Below, piece by piece: positions 16,514 to 25,523 of a DNA stretch of 64,000 nucleotides. Positions within the stretch are counted from its first letter, which is position 1; each line of letters opens with the position of its first letter. The position numbers and the translations under genes were made by a program. The DNA comes from CAWIHK01 sp963835935 (GTDB lineage Bacteria > Bacteroidota > Ignavibacteria > UBA10030 > CAVZMI01): assembly GCA_963835935.1 (NCBI GenBank), contig CAWIHK010000006.1, forward strand, positions 1 through 64,000, read 5' to 3'. The notes beneath the pieces are model-generated. The model was not told where the DNA came from. It did no database searches and worked only from the letters and a program-made list of their open reading frames with translations.

Positions 16514-17239
16514 ATGAATCGCGGTGTTTTTATTGCGGGAACAGATTCCGACGTCGGAAAAACGATGATCTCAATCGGAATGGCGGCCATGTTAAAAAAA
16601 CGCGGCGTGTCTTTTACAATCATGAAGCCCATTTCTCTCGGCGAATTCATCAGCGATGATGCGCGATATTTTATAGAATCATTAGGTCTTCATGAACGGA
16701 TGGATTTGATCAATCCGATCAACTTCAAAGAAAAAGTTGTTCCGTATATCGCGACTACAATAGAACAACGGGATATCGATTTTAAGAAATTGCTGTCGGC
16801 ATTTGAAACGCTTCAATCAAAATATTCTTATGTGATTACAGAGGGATTGGGCGGAGTGCTTATTCCTCTTTCAAAAAATGTATTCATGACTGATTTAATA
16901 AAATTGTTCGATCTGCCTGTCATCATAGTTTCCCGCACTTCGTTCGATGCAATTAATCACACATTGCTGACCTTACGCGTGTTGAGGGAAGAGGGAATCC
17001 ATGTCGATGGAATCATCATGAATGGGTATGGCCGTCATAGCGAAGCAGGATTTGCTGAAGATACGAATCCCGAAACGATCGAAGAATTTTCAAATGGTAT
17101 TCCTGTGCTGGCAGTCGTTGAATACAAACCTGAATACAAATCGGATTTCGGATTTTTTGCTCGTGATCTTGAAGAACAATCGAGGCTTACGGCATACATA
17201 GATAAAATTACAACACTCGTGGGTCAATCGATTGTATAA
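16514..17239 (+). CDS. bioD: Dethiobiotin synthetase-like (BioD) ATP-dependent enzyme
   Basis: A 241-residue P-loop protein of the BioD family, which carboxylates 7,8-diaminononanoate in biotin synthesis. It shows the P-loop 'GTDSDVGKT', the substrate Lys in 'MKPISLGE', 'INFKEKVVPYIATTIEQ' aligning with the BioD P-x-(S/A)-P region, and 'TEGLGGVLIPL'. It sits between the two AmmeMemoRadiSam genes, 24 bp after the first, with no other biotin genes in view. A different carboxylation or ligation role is therefore possible. Confidence 0.75.
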   Translation: MNRGVFIAGTDSDVGKTMISIGMAAMLKKRGVSFTIMKPISLGEFISDDARYFIESLGLHERMDLINPINFKEKVVPYIATTIEQRDIDFKKLLSAFETLQSKYSYVITEGLGGVLIPLSKNVFMTDLIKLFDLPVIIVSRTSFDAINHTLLTLRVLREEGIHVDGIIMNGYGRHSEAGFAEDTNPETIEEFSNGIPVLAVVEYKPEYKSDFGFFARDLEEQSRLTAYIDKITTLVGQSIV

Positions 17240-17275
17240 CAAAAATTCCTTGCTAAGAAAAATCGGAGGTGCACT

Positions 17276-18112
17276 ATGAGTCCTGGTGTGCGCAAACCGG
17301 CGGTGGCAGGAATGTTTTATTCTGCCCAGCCTGAGCAGTTGAAGCAAGAAATTCAAGATATGCTCGATTCGGTATCCCCGGCACGAACTTCCGATCCAGT
17401 GATAGCGGCTGTGGTACCTCATGCGGGTTATATGTATTCCGGAAAAACTGCCGCGGCCGCGTATGTTTTATTGCGTGACTGTGATGCCGATACAGTCGTC
17501 ATTGTTTCACCGAGTCATCGGGAGCATTTTCAAGGCATGTCAATTTATAGCGGTGATGGTTATGAGACGCCGCTCGGCATTGTCGAGATCGACAGTGAAT
17601 TACGCCAAAAGTTGATTACGGAAGATCTTTCAATTCATTCCGGATTGGCCGGCCATCGACAGGAACATGCCATTGAGGTGCAATTGCCGTTTATTCAGAC
17701 GGTATTGCCTGGCAGAAAAATTTTACCAATTGTCATGGGAGATCAATCGAAACATTTTTGTCTGCATTTGAGCGAGCGTCTCGCAGAATGTTTGGAGGGA
17801 ACAAAAACGATTATGCTGGCCAGTTCCGATTTATCGCATTTCTATAGTTACGATGTGGCCGAACGATTGGATGCAATCGTGATTAACGACATCAATCAGT
17901 TCGATCCACTCAAGTTAATGGATGACCTTGAACATGAGAAAACTGAAGCGTGCGGCGGCGGACCGATAGTTGCAGTGTTGAGTGCAGCAAAAAAAATGGG
18001 AGGTTCGATCGCTCGTGTTGTGAGTCACTGTAATTCTGGTGACGTGACAGGCGACAGGGATGGAGTTGTCGGATATCTCGCCGCGATTGTTGAAAAAGCG
18101 GCGGTGATTTGA
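17276..18112 (+). CDS. Memo-like protein (AmmeMemoRadiSam system protein B)
   Basis: A 278-residue Memo/MEMO1 family protein, structurally related to extradiol dioxygenases. Conserved features are 'VRKPAVAGMFYSAQPEQL', the metal-site-like His residues in 'VVPHAGYMYSGKTAAAAY' and 'VIVSPSHREHFQG', and 'AGHRQEHAIEVQLPFIQ'. A good GGAG precedes ATG 17276. With the AMMECR1 gene upstream it forms a likely single transcription unit through BioD. Confidence 0.92.
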   Translation: MSPGVRKPAVAGMFYSAQPEQLKQEIQDMLDSVSPARTSDPVIAAVVPHAGYMYSGKTAAAAYVLLRDCDADTVVIVSPSHREHFQGMSIYSGDGYETPLGIVEIDSELRQKLITEDLSIHSGLAGHRQEHAIEVQLPFIQTVLPGRKILPIVMGDQSKHFCLHLSERLAECLEGTKTIMLASSDLSHFYSYDVAERLDAIVINDINQFDPLKLMDDLEHEKTEACGGGPIVAVLSAAKKMGGSIARVVSHCNSGDVTGDRDGVVGYLAAIVEKAAVI

Positions 18113-18207
18113 TGAAGCATATAAAATGCAGTATCATTGATATGGGAGTGGTCAAGAAAGCATTGGCCGGTGTACTCGTATCCATCAAGTTACAACTCAA
18201 AGTTTGA
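18112..18207 (+). CDS. Possible 31-residue leader-type ORF
   Basis: An ATG overlapping the Memo stop codon (TGATG) opens MKHIKCSIIDMGVVKKALAG...LKV. The translational coupling is suggestive, but there is no recognisable family and such short ORFs arise by chance. The rest of the gap before the next gene holds nothing I can identify. Confidence 0.2.
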   Translation: MKHIKCSIIDMGVVKKALAGVLVSIKLQLKV

Positions 18208-18252
18208 AAAAGTTTTCCCGGCATCAATAGATAAATAAAAAACAGGATTATA

Positions 18253-19050
18253 ATGCTCATAGATTACCACACGCATACAAAATATTGTAAACACGCCGAT
18301 GGCGAGGTTAAGGATTATATCGAGCAAGGAATAAAACTCGGATTGAAAGAAATCGGTTGTTCCGAACATATTCCCATGCCCGATCGGTTCGATTTCGAGC
18401 ACCGCATGACCGATTCAGAATTCGTCTCGATGTACAAACCAGCTGTATTCTCTGCGAGAGAAAAATACCGGGACAAGATTTCGATCAAATGGGGAATTGA
18501 ATCGGAATTTTTTCCGGGGACGGAAGAATATGTGAAACGATTTCATGAAATCCACGATTTCGATTATGTTATCGGCTCAGTCCATTTTTTAGGTGAATGG
18601 GGCTTCGATAATCCGACTGACGTCTGGAAGTATGATGAACGTAATGTCGATGATATATATGAAGAATATTTTTTAGCCGTTGCCGATTCCGCTAAAAGCG
18701 GATTATTCGATATAGTCGGACATTGTGATCTTGTGAAAAAATTCGGACATCGTCCTGCCAAGAATATGAAAGAAGTGTATCGCGAAACCATGAAAGAAAT
18801 TAAAAAGGCAGGGATGAGTATCGAAATCAATACTTCCGGCCTTCGAAAACCTGTGCGAGAAATTTATCCAAGCAATCAAATACTTGAGATTGCGAAGGAG
18901 ATGAAAATTCCGATCGCACTCGGTTCCGATGCACATTATCCAGAAGATGTCGGACGTGATTTTGATATTGCTTGTGCACTGTTGAAGGAATACGGAAATG
19001 GAGAAGTGGCAGTGTATTCAAAACGTCAAAGGACTATGGTTAAGTTGTAA
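18253..19050 (+). CDS. PHP-family histidinol-phosphatase-like protein
   Basis: A 265-residue PHP-domain phosphoesterase most like the HisK/HisJ histidinol-phosphatases. Metal-binding motifs are 'IDYHTHTKYCKHADG' at the N-terminus, 'IGCSEHIPMPD', 'DYVIGSVHFLG', 'DIVGHCDLVKKFG' and the C-terminal 'IALGSDAHYPEDVG'. It would dephosphorylate histidinol phosphate in the cytoplasm, though PHP specificity is hard to read from sequence and no other his gene is nearby. Confidence 0.85.
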   Translation: MLIDYHTHTKYCKHADGEVKDYIEQGIKLGLKEIGCSEHIPMPDRFDFEHRMTDSEFVSMYKPAVFSAREKYRDKISIKWGIESEFFPGTEEYVKRFHEIHDFDYVIGSVHFLGEWGFDNPTDVWKYDERNVDDIYEEYFLAVADSAKSGLFDIVGHCDLVKKFGHRPAKNMKEVYRETMKEIKKAGMSIEINTSGLRKPVREIYPSNQILEIAKEMKIPIALGSDAHYPEDVGRDFDIACALLKEYGNGEVAVYSKRQRTMVKL

Positions 19051-19092
19051 CGAAATAATCACTAATCCCGTCGATTTTATTTAGGAGTTTCT

Positions 19093-20160
19093 GTGAAAGC
19101 ATTAATTGCGAGTGGCGGGCGGGGAACGCGCCTGCGTCCGATCACCCATACACAAAATAAGCATCTTATTCCAATCGCGAATAAACCTATCTTGCATTAT
19201 GCGATCGAGGCCGTGTGTTCTGCCGGAATTAAGGAAATCGCGATTGCCCACAATGCCGACAGCAACGAAGTCCCGAACGCGATTGGAGATGGAAGCCGAT
19301 GGGGAGCGCACATCAGTTACATACCACAGGAAAATCCGGGAGGCTTATCGCAAGTTGTTGCTCTTGCCGAACCGTTTGTAGGGAAAGATAATTTTATTTT
19401 TTACCTCGGTGATAATATGGTTGTCGGCGGGATTAAACGGTTTATCGAAGAATTTGAAAAAAGTAAATGCAATTGTTTTCTCACACTCGCGAAGGTGAAG
19501 GATCCGGAACGGTTTGGGGTTCCGGAACTTCTCGGCAATCGAATAGCGAGTATCGAAGAGAAGCCGAAGAATCCAAAGAGCCAGTATGCGGTTGCGGGTA
19601 TCTATATTTATGATTATCATATTTTCGAGGCGGTAAATGCAATTAAACCGAGCGCCCGCGGTGAATTAGAAATTTCCGATGCTCATCAATATTTAATTGA
19701 TAAAGGATTTTCGATAGGCTTTAGCGAAATTACCGGATGGTGGAAAGATACAGGAAAGCCATCCGACCTTCTAGAGGCAAATCGATTGATTCTGGATAAC
19801 ATCAAACCGGATAACCAGGGAGAAGTCGATCAAAATTCGACAGTTGCCGGGAAAGTAATGATAGAAAAGGGAGCGCAGATTAAAAACAGCGTCGTCCGCG
19901 GGCCTGTGATCATCGGCAAAAATTGTATAATTGAAAATAGTTATATCGGGCCGTTTACGGCAATCGGAGATCAAACAATTGTCCGCGATAGCGAAGTTGA
20001 ATATAGTATCGTTCTCCGCTCGTGTAAAATTTTGAAGGTGGCCGTCCGTATCGAAGGAAGTATCTTAGGCAATGATGTGGAGATTGTGGAAGCAAACGGG
20101 AAACCCAAAGTGCACAGGTTTATGATCGGCGATCAAAGCCGGGTTGAGATTGCGGAGTGA
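19093..20160 (+). CDS. Glucose-1-phosphate thymidylyltransferase-like nucleotidyltransferase (long form)
   Basis: A 355-residue enzyme with an N-terminal nucleotidyltransferase domain ('MKALIASGGRGTRLRPITHT', 'FYLGDNMVVGGI', 'GWWKDTGKPSDLLEANRL') and a C-terminal left-handed beta-helix of hexapeptide repeats ('KGAQIKNSVVRGPVIIG'). This is the long RmlA/StrD type that makes dTDP-glucose or a related activated sugar for surface glycans. The start is GTG 19093 with AGGAG upstream. It lacks other rml genes nearby. Confidence 0.88.
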   Translation: MKALIASGGRGTRLRPITHTQNKHLIPIANKPILHYAIEAVCSAGIKEIAIAHNADSNEVPNAIGDGSRWGAHISYIPQENPGGLSQVVALAEPFVGKDNFIFYLGDNMVVGGIKRFIEEFEKSKCNCFLTLAKVKDPERFGVPELLGNRIASIEEKPKNPKSQYAVAGIYIYDYHIFEAVNAIKPSARGELEISDAHQYLIDKGFSIGFSEITGWWKDTGKPSDLLEANRLILDNIKPDNQGEVDQNSTVAGKVMIEKGAQIKNSVVRGPVIIGKNCIIENSYIGPFTAIGDQTIVRDSEVEYSIVLRSCKILKVAVRIEGSILGNDVEIVEANGKPKVHRFMIGDQSRVEIAE

Positions 20161-20165
20161 GATAA

Positions 20166-21038
20166 ATGAAATATTTTTTTCGTATAATAATATTTCTGCT
20201 GGCAGCCACTAATGTCGAAGCGCAGTTTATCCCGTCCGGAGGAACACAATTGAACGTTCCGACGGATGAGGAGATACTTCGCATGATGACGCCGCAGAGT
20301 GAACGCTTCCTGCTAACTTCTACCGGGGATCAGGCGCGGGCGATGCGGATGAATCCTGCCACAATCGGCGATTATGCCTCAGTGAACGCGGCATACGATG
20401 TGTATGTCGAAGGTGGAAGGATGTGTGAGCACGAAATTCTCTTTCAAAATTATTTATTCAATTGTGGATGGCGCCGTGCTCTGAGCTACGACATGAGATA
20501 TAAAGTAGACCAGATAAATTTGAGTATGGGATTCAAGCAGCCGTTTCTCCAGGCGGGCCTTAGTCTAAACTGGATGACAACGGATTTACCCAAGAGCAAA
20601 TCGTCGACGATGTGGAATTTTGCAATGATGTTTATTCCCGATACACAAACACGGATTGTGATAACGAAGAGGAATGTCAACCAGCCGACGTTCGACGATG
20701 TTCAATTGCGGGGAATCCAATCCATTGGAATCGGCATCTGGCCATTCATAGACCGGGAGCAACTGTCGTTCGGCCTCGACTATACATGGCCGAATAGAGT
20801 TCGCATGGCAGATGGAGGGACGAGATTCGGAGCGGATGCAAAGATATTCAAGTTCTTCCGAATTTATGCGCTTTATGAATTCACTCCGATTTTTCATGAT
20901 CGAATGGCTATGGTTGGCATCCGGTTGTTTCTTCCATATTCAGGTGTGAATGTTGGAGATATTTCCGATTCATTCCAAAAAAATATAGGTACCGAAGGAT
21001 CGTTTCTTATTGCGACAGAAAAAGACATTTTAAAATAG
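20166..21038 (+). CDS. Secreted beta-barrel-like outer-membrane protein, hypothetical
   Basis: A 290-residue protein with a signal peptide (MKYFFRIIIFLLAATNVEA/Q) and alternating polar/aromatic strands through the body. Near the start it has 'GDQARAMRMNPATIGDYASVNAAYD', reminiscent of PorV-like and Ignavibacterial surface-barrel proteins. It ends with a short charged tail. It starts 5 bp after the nucleotidyltransferase stop, so it is probably in the same operon. An outer-membrane location is inferred; the function is unknown. Confidence 0.7.
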   Translation: MKYFFRIIIFLLAATNVEAQFIPSGGTQLNVPTDEEILRMMTPQSERFLLTSTGDQARAMRMNPATIGDYASVNAAYDVYVEGGRMCEHEILFQNYLFNCGWRRALSYDMRYKVDQINLSMGFKQPFLQAGLSLNWMTTDLPKSKSSTMWNFAMMFIPDTQTRIVITKRNVNQPTFDDVQLRGIQSIGIGIWPFIDREQLSFGLDYTWPNRVRMADGGTRFGADAKIFKFFRIYALYEFTPIFHDRMAMVGIRLFLPYSGVNVGDISDSFQKNIGTEGSFLIATEKDILK

Positions 21039-21057
21039 AAAAAATAATAAGGAAACA

Positions 21058-22548
21058 ATGGCACAAAACAATTCTCAAAATCCGAAAACAACAACATCGA
21101 AATCAGCAGAGGTGATGGAAAAGGTGGTATCCCTCGCCAAGCGGCGCGGTTTCGTATTTCAATCGAGTGAAATTTATGGAGGTTTGAATGGCTGCTGGGA
21201 TTATGGCCCGCTCGGCGTCGAGCTTTTAAAAAATGTTAAGGAACAATGGTGGCAGGCAATGACATTTCGGGAAGACATCGAAGGAATAGATGCTTCGATT
21301 CTAATGCACCCGAAAGTGTGGGAAGCTTCCGGCCACGTTGAAAACTTCACCGACCCGATGATAGATTGCAAGCAATGCAAAGGCCGGTATCGCGTCGATA
21401 TTCTTTTCGAAGAGACGTCGCAAAAAAAGAAAAAAGAAATATTGCGTGAACTATTTCCAACAGAGTTTGCAGGACAGGTTTCCGATGAAAAAATAAAAAC
21501 AGCTTTCGATGAGCTTATTTCGAAAGATGAATCCATCAAGAAGATTATTCCGTCGATGACGTGTCCGAACTGCGGCACGAAAGGAAGTTTCACCGACGCA
21601 CGGAAATTTAATCTGATGTTCAAAACATACGTCGGCCCGGTGGAAGACAGCAGTGCTGTCGTATATCTCCGTCCTGAGACGGCGCAGGGAATTTACGTGA
21701 ATTTCCTCAACGTTCAGGCTACTTCGCGGCAAAAGATTCCATTCGGTATCGCGCAAATCGGGAAAGCATTTCGTAACGAGATCAACACGAAAAACTTTTT
21801 GTTCCGGACGCGCGAGTTCGAGCAAATGGAGATGCAATTTTTTGTCCGTCCTGGAACAGATGTCGACTGGTTCAATTACTGGAAAGAACAACGCATCCAA
21901 TGGTTCGTCGATCTCGGGATGAAGCGCGAATCTCTCCAATTCCATCAACATCCACCCGACAAACTTGCACACTATGCGAAAGATGCATACGACATTGAAT
22001 TTCTTTTCCCATTCGGGTGGGGAGAGATTGAAGGAATTCACAACCGCACAAATTACGATCTCACACGTCACCAGGAATATTCAGGGAAGAATCAACAGTA
22101 CTTCGACGACGGAACGAAGGAAAAATATATTCCATTTATCATCGAGACATCGGCCGGCGCGAGCCGCTCGTTCATGGCTTTTTTGGTGAATGCATACGCG
22201 GAAGAAATGGTGAACGGCGAACAGCGGACCGTGCTTCGTTTTCATCCGAAACTTGCGCCGATTAAAGCAGCAGTGTTTCCTCTTGTGAACAAGGACAATA
22301 TGCCTGAAATCGCCCGCAAGATCGAACAAGATTTACGGAAACATCTCCGCGTGTTTTACGATGACAGCGGCGCCGTAGGCCGTCGTTACCGGCGGCAGGA
22401 TGAAGCGGGTACACCGTTTTGCATCACAGTCGATTCTCAAACTTTGCAGGATCAAACCGTCACTGTCCGCGAAAGGGATTCGATGAATCAGGAACGGGTT
22501 GCGAGTTCAAATTTACTTTCTTATTTGAAGGAAAAGTTATCACAATGA
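21058..22548 (+). CDS. glyS: Glycyl-tRNA synthetase, single-chain dimeric type
   Basis: A 496-residue class II aminoacyl-tRNA synthetase that charges tRNA-Gly. It starts 'MEKVVSLAKRRGFVFQSSEIYGG' after a short tail. Class II motifs include 'YLRPETAQGIYVNF', 'FGIAQIGKAFRNEI', 'FRTREFEQMEMQFFV' and 'IIETSAGASRSFMAF'. A zinc-ribbon-like pair CKQC / CPNC lies in an insertion near 105-175, and a C-terminal anticodon-binding domain follows 'RFHPKLAPIKAAVFPL'. GGAAAC precedes the start. The stop overlaps the next gene's ATG. Confidence 0.97.
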   Translation: MAQNNSQNPKTTTSKSAEVMEKVVSLAKRRGFVFQSSEIYGGLNGCWDYGPLGVELLKNVKEQWWQAMTFREDIEGIDASILMHPKVWEASGHVENFTDPMIDCKQCKGRYRVDILFEETSQKKKKEILRELFPTEFAGQVSDEKIKTAFDELISKDESIKKIIPSMTCPNCGTKGSFTDARKFNLMFKTYVGPVEDSSAVVYLRPETAQGIYVNFLNVQATSRQKIPFGIAQIGKAFRNEINTKNFLFRTREFEQMEMQFFVRPGTDVDWFNYWKEQRIQWFVDLGMKRESLQFHQHPPDKLAHYAKDAYDIEFLFPFGWGEIEGIHNRTNYDLTRHQEYSGKNQQYFDDGTKEKYIPFIIETSAGASRSFMAFLVNAYAEEMVNGEQRTVLRFHPKLAPIKAAVFPLVNKDNMPEIARKIEQDLRKHLRVFYDDSGAVGRRYRRQDEAGTPFCITVDSQTLQDQTVTVRERDSMNQERVASSNLLSYLKEKLSQ

Positions 22549-23414
22549 AAAATACATTCATACCAAATTTCAATAGTTTGATTTTCTTGCCCGTTTTTGT
22601 TTTATCAATCATTTTTGTGGGGTGCTCATTTGAGGAAGATCTCACGCCGTCGATTCAACCGATTTATCCTCCGAGTGGCATGAAGATCGCCTCGATCGAT
22701 AGCTCGACCGTTTTAGTCAGCTGGACGCTCTCTCCGGATGATTCGGATCCGCGTGTCCAGGGCTACAGGCTAAGTTGGGCGGCATTTAACACCGAAGACA
22801 CTTCAGTGATTAAGCCGGACAGCGTTTTAGTACCGCATGGAACATCGAGTTGTGAAGCGACAAAACTGCTTCCCGGATATGAATACACATTTACTCTTGC
22901 CATGCGAACAACAGGTGGCGATGCTTATGAAAGTGTTTATAGCAGTATACTAATAGCGTGGGGATCGACATACGTTTTTGATAGTGTAACATGTTCGACG
23001 TCGAATTATCTTACTGTATTCGACGGAGTTTCAGGACCATCGCTGATCACCATTTCTGATACAACGAATGGCCAGGCGAATGCCGATTTGCTCGTTCAAC
23101 GAAAAGGAGACAGTCTGTATTTGGAAAGCGCTTCTGTTCTTGGAACCAATTGGAGGGTGACGAATATTTCAACATACATTACCGATGCAACAGCCGGATT
23201 AGCAACAGGTTTGACGAGCTTTCCGCATCTCAGTACATTTACGGAATCGAACATTGCATTACAGAATAACAAAATCTACTACGTTCGAACACAGACCGGA
23301 AATTTTGCACGGCTGTACGCACGGAATATATCGCTGCAGGGAAATACAGACGGGACTGTATTGTTAGATATCTCATATCAAAAAAACTCAACATTAGGTT
23401 TCGCGAAGAAATAG
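22545..23414 (+). CDS. Lipoprotein with fibronectin type III-like domain
   Basis: A 289-residue predicted lipoprotein starting MKNTFIPNFNSLIF with a lipobox 'FVGCSFEED' (Cys about 27). A fibronectin-III-like domain follows: 'SSTVLVSWTLSPDDSDPRVQGYRLSW' and 'TKLLPGYEYTFTLAMRT'. The C-terminal half is beta-rich without a known domain. The ATG at 22545 overlaps the GlyRS stop (ATGA); a longer in-frame start inside glyS lacks a signal peptide and is rejected. Probably outer-membrane anchored. Confidence 0.8.
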   Translation: MKNTFIPNFNSLIFLPVFVLSIIFVGCSFEEDLTPSIQPIYPPSGMKIASIDSSTVLVSWTLSPDDSDPRVQGYRLSWAAFNTEDTSVIKPDSVLVPHGTSSCEATKLLPGYEYTFTLAMRTTGGDAYESVYSSILIAWGSTYVFDSVTCSTSNYLTVFDGVSGPSLITISDTTNGQANADLLVQRKGDSLYLESASVLGTNWRVTNISTYITDATAGLATGLTSFPHLSTFTESNIALQNNKIYYVRTQTGNFARLYARNISLQGNTDGTVLLDISYQKNSTLGFAKK

Positions 23415-23415
23415 C

Positions 23416-23565
23416 ATGAGATCACTTATTATATTTGCGGTTGTTTTATTTTCTATCTTTCTGTTCTGGTTTGTTTTTAAAATTATGAAGAAGGTATTTA
23501 AATTTGTCCTCCTAATTGTGGTCGCGCTTCTTTTAGGCGCCATTGTCTATTATAAAATTTTCTAA
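23416..23565 (+). CDS. Small hydrophobic membrane protein, 49 residues
   Basis: An ORF of 50 codons starts 1 bp after the lipoprotein stop and encodes MRSLIIFAVVLFSIFLFWFVFK, a short basic turn (IMKKVFK), then FVLLIVVALLLGAIVYYKIF. That predicts two closely spaced transmembrane helices, a convincing membrane hairpin. No family is recognised. Position and composition argue for a real, co-transcribed gene. Confidence 0.6.
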   Translation: MRSLIIFAVVLFSIFLFWFVFKIMKKVFKFVLLIVVALLLGAIVYYKIF

Positions 23566-23608
23566 AGATCGATCAGGATGAATATTTTTCACGTCCTCTC
23601 GCGATGTA

Positions 23609-24223
23609 ATGTTCGGCAGCATCGCGTATGTGATTGTTGATGGGAATAAATATGATGATTATTTGGGAAAGAAGGAGAAGTTGGAACGGATGAAGAACAG
23701 AATGTTATGGCTGGGAGTCGGAGTTGGATTTCTTGTTCTCACGTTGATCGCGTTATTAGTTTGGGATACTATCCGTAGAAAGGCGGACGTAGAAACAAAA
23801 CCGAAATATCTTGCCATTGAAGAGACCGATCCGGAAATGAAGGAAGCGATTGTCAAAGCTCGTTCGACGGTAAACGAATACATCGACCGGCTTACAAAAC
23901 CGAAAGCATCATATTCCTATTTTGCGATCAAAGCCAGGTTTGAAGAAAATAAAAATGTGGAACACCTCTGGCTGAATTTTGTAACATACAATGGAAAGGA
24001 ATTTAGCGGGAGCGTAGCCAATACACCGCGAGAAATTAAATCGGTTACGTTTGGAAAAGAAGTTCATGTTAAACCAGACAGCATATCCGACTGGATGGTG
24101 ATCGACAACGGTGTCCTCGTCGGCGGATACACGCTACGTGTTTTAAGGAAAAGAATGAGCGAAATAGAGAAAAAACAGTTTGACTACGAAGGCGGTTTTA
24201 AGGTTGTGGATACGGTGAGATAA
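23609..24223 (+). CDS. Membrane-anchored DUF2314 protein
   Basis: A 204-residue protein with a transmembrane segment at about 30-50 (MLWLGVGVGFLVLTLIALLVW) and a C-terminal DUF2314 (YegJ-like) domain: 'DPEMKEAIVKARSTVNEYIDRL', 'FAIKARFEENKNVEHLWLNFV' and 'WMVIDNGVLVGGYTLRVLR'. The start is uncertain: ATG 23609 has no obvious ribosome-binding site, while ATG 23690, just before the helix, is preceded by AAGGAG at long spacing. The function of the family is unknown. Confidence 0.75.
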   Translation: MFGSIAYVIVDGNKYDDYLGKKEKLERMKNRMLWLGVGVGFLVLTLIALLVWDTIRRKADVETKPKYLAIEETDPEMKEAIVKARSTVNEYIDRLTKPKASYSYFAIKARFEENKNVEHLWLNFVTYNGKEFSGSVANTPREIKSVTFGKEVHVKPDSISDWMVIDNGVLVGGYTLRVLRKRMSEIEKKQFDYEGGFKVVDTVR

Positions 24224-24257
24224 AATCCGGGATTTAAACGGTCAATTATTAATTCTT

Positions 24258-24944
24258 CTATTTGATTAATTCTTTTTCTTCAAACCAACTACCATTTTTA
24301 TCTCTAAACATCCGAGGTTCGTTGCCTTTTAATATTATTTCGCAACTGCAACCTTTTTTAAAAGGTGAAAGGTATCCGGTTTGTTCGGCGATAGAAGATG
24401 AAATATTTTTATCGGGATGTGCAGTTATTTTTACATCAAATTTAACAGGGCTCTCATCTTTATCCAAAACAATATTTATAAAGTGTAAGGTTAGTACAAA
24501 TCCTCTTAGCCGGAAATGTCGTAGACATCCATACTCTGGATATTGCCCGCATGCTCCGACGAGTTGTTTGTAATCATTTATTTGACCTCTTGAGTACCAA
24601 GGTGCTGAACCATCCTCACAAAGCAAACTTTCGTCGGCATACTTTTTTTCACCGATGGCAAGCAAGAAACACAATGGCCCGACAAAATTACTGCCGGAAC
24701 TATCGGAAAGATTATCGAGATACTCGGTACTGCCACCATAACAAAACAACGAATAAAGTATTTTTCCAGATTGGTCTTTCATCGAAAATTTATAGGATAT
24801 TTTTTCTGCCGACGTATTGATGGTAACAGTGGTATCAAGATCGGTAATGACGGGCCAATCATCACGATATTCAACTTGTGATTGACAAACGAGAAAGGGC
24901 AAAAACGTTGTTGCCAAGATAAAAAAAGTTCGTCTGAATTCCAT
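24258..24944 (-). CDS. Secreted hypothetical protein
   Basis: A 228-residue protein starting MEFRRTFFILATTFLPFLVCQSQVEYRDD, a signal peptide. I start it at ATG 24944; the open frame continues upstream into the SET gene but that part looks like non-coding frame. The mature part has several Cys ('LLCEDGSAPWYSRG', 'GACGQYPEYGCLRHF', 'KKGCSCEIILKG'), suggesting disulfides in the periplasm or outside. No family is recognised. Confidence 0.65.
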   Translation of the reverse strand: MEFRRTFFILATTFLPFLVCQSQVEYRDDWPVITDLDTTVTINTSAEKISYKFSMKDQSGKILYSLFCYGGSTEYLDNLSDSSGSNFVGPLCFLLAIGEKKYADESLLCEDGSAPWYSRGQINDYKQLVGACGQYPEYGCLRHFRLRGFVLTLHFINIVLDKDESPVKFDVKITAHPDKNISSSIAEQTGYLSPFKKGCSCEIILKGNEPRMFRDKNGSWFEEKELIK

Positions 24945-24967
24945 AAAAGAAATTCCTCTAAAGGTGT

Positions 24968-25471
24968 CTAACAGATTTGATCCAGTGCCTCGAGGCGGTC
25001 GCGATTTCGCCGAACGAACCAGTCGGCGAGCAATGGGCGATACTCGATTTGCCATTCTTTCGGAAGCAGGAAGAAATCGCCGGCAACTTCTTTGCGGCAT
25101 CGTTTCGAGCCGCATGCGCATGGCCATGCCGTGCCGTTTGTGATGTTGATGTTGTAATCGCATGTAATTTCTTCTCCCGCTGTGATGCCGCGACGCGTTA
25201 CAAGATATGATGCATCTTTTTCGAATAACTGATACGCGTTCGGATCGCATGAGTGGTTTACATGACGATCCGGGAATCCTAACAGCACGACCTTCCCGTC
25301 AGGATAATCACAGTGATCGATTCTCTCGCCAAGTTCTTCGCGAAGGGGGGACGCGGTTGTAATTTCTCGAACGACATTTACTCGTCTGATTCGTTCGCCG
25401 GCACGGAACGATCGTCGCGCGAATATTCCCAAACCCTGAATAGAAGACGGTTTTACTTCAACGTCATTCAT
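24968..25471 (-). CDS. SET-domain protein (putative protein-lysine methyltransferase)
   Basis: A 167-residue compact SET protein. It has 'SIQGLGIFARRSFRAGERI' (the N-terminal SET strand), the catalytic/cofactor motif 'DRHVNHSCDPNA', 'GEEITCDYNIN' with the conserved Tyr, and a post-SET cysteine cluster 'CACGSKRCRK'. SET proteins use S-adenosylmethionine to methylate lysines; in bacteria the substrates are mostly unknown. It is in the minus-strand accessory cluster, 24 bp before the secreted hypothetical gene. A horizontal origin is plausible. Confidence 0.88.
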   Translation of the reverse strand: MNDVEVKPSSIQGLGIFARRSFRAGERIRRVNVVREITTASPLREELGERIDHCDYPDGKVVLLGFPDRHVNHSCDPNAYQLFEKDASYLVTRRGITAGEEITCDYNINITNGTAWPCACGSKRCRKEVAGDFFLLPKEWQIEYRPLLADWFVRRNRDRLEALDQIC

Positions 25472-25523
25472 ATTTTGCAGTTCCGTTTTGATATTCCTTT
25501 TAAAGTGGTTCTGTGGGCGAGAG

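Noticed and set aside
21451..22071. Long minus-strand ORF opposite glyS
   Set aside because: Antisense shadow of a conserved synthetase gene; composition reflects the complementary codons.
22419..22544. Upstream extension of the FnIII lipoprotein into glyS
   Set aside because: It overlaps a well-conserved coding region and would bury the signal peptide; the ATGA overlap start is clearly better.
24945..25250. Upstream extension of the 24258-24944 gene by 102 residues
   Set aside because: The extension is Arg/Ser-rich frame shadow inside the SET gene, while ATG 24944 starts a signal peptide with an upstream ribosome-binding site.
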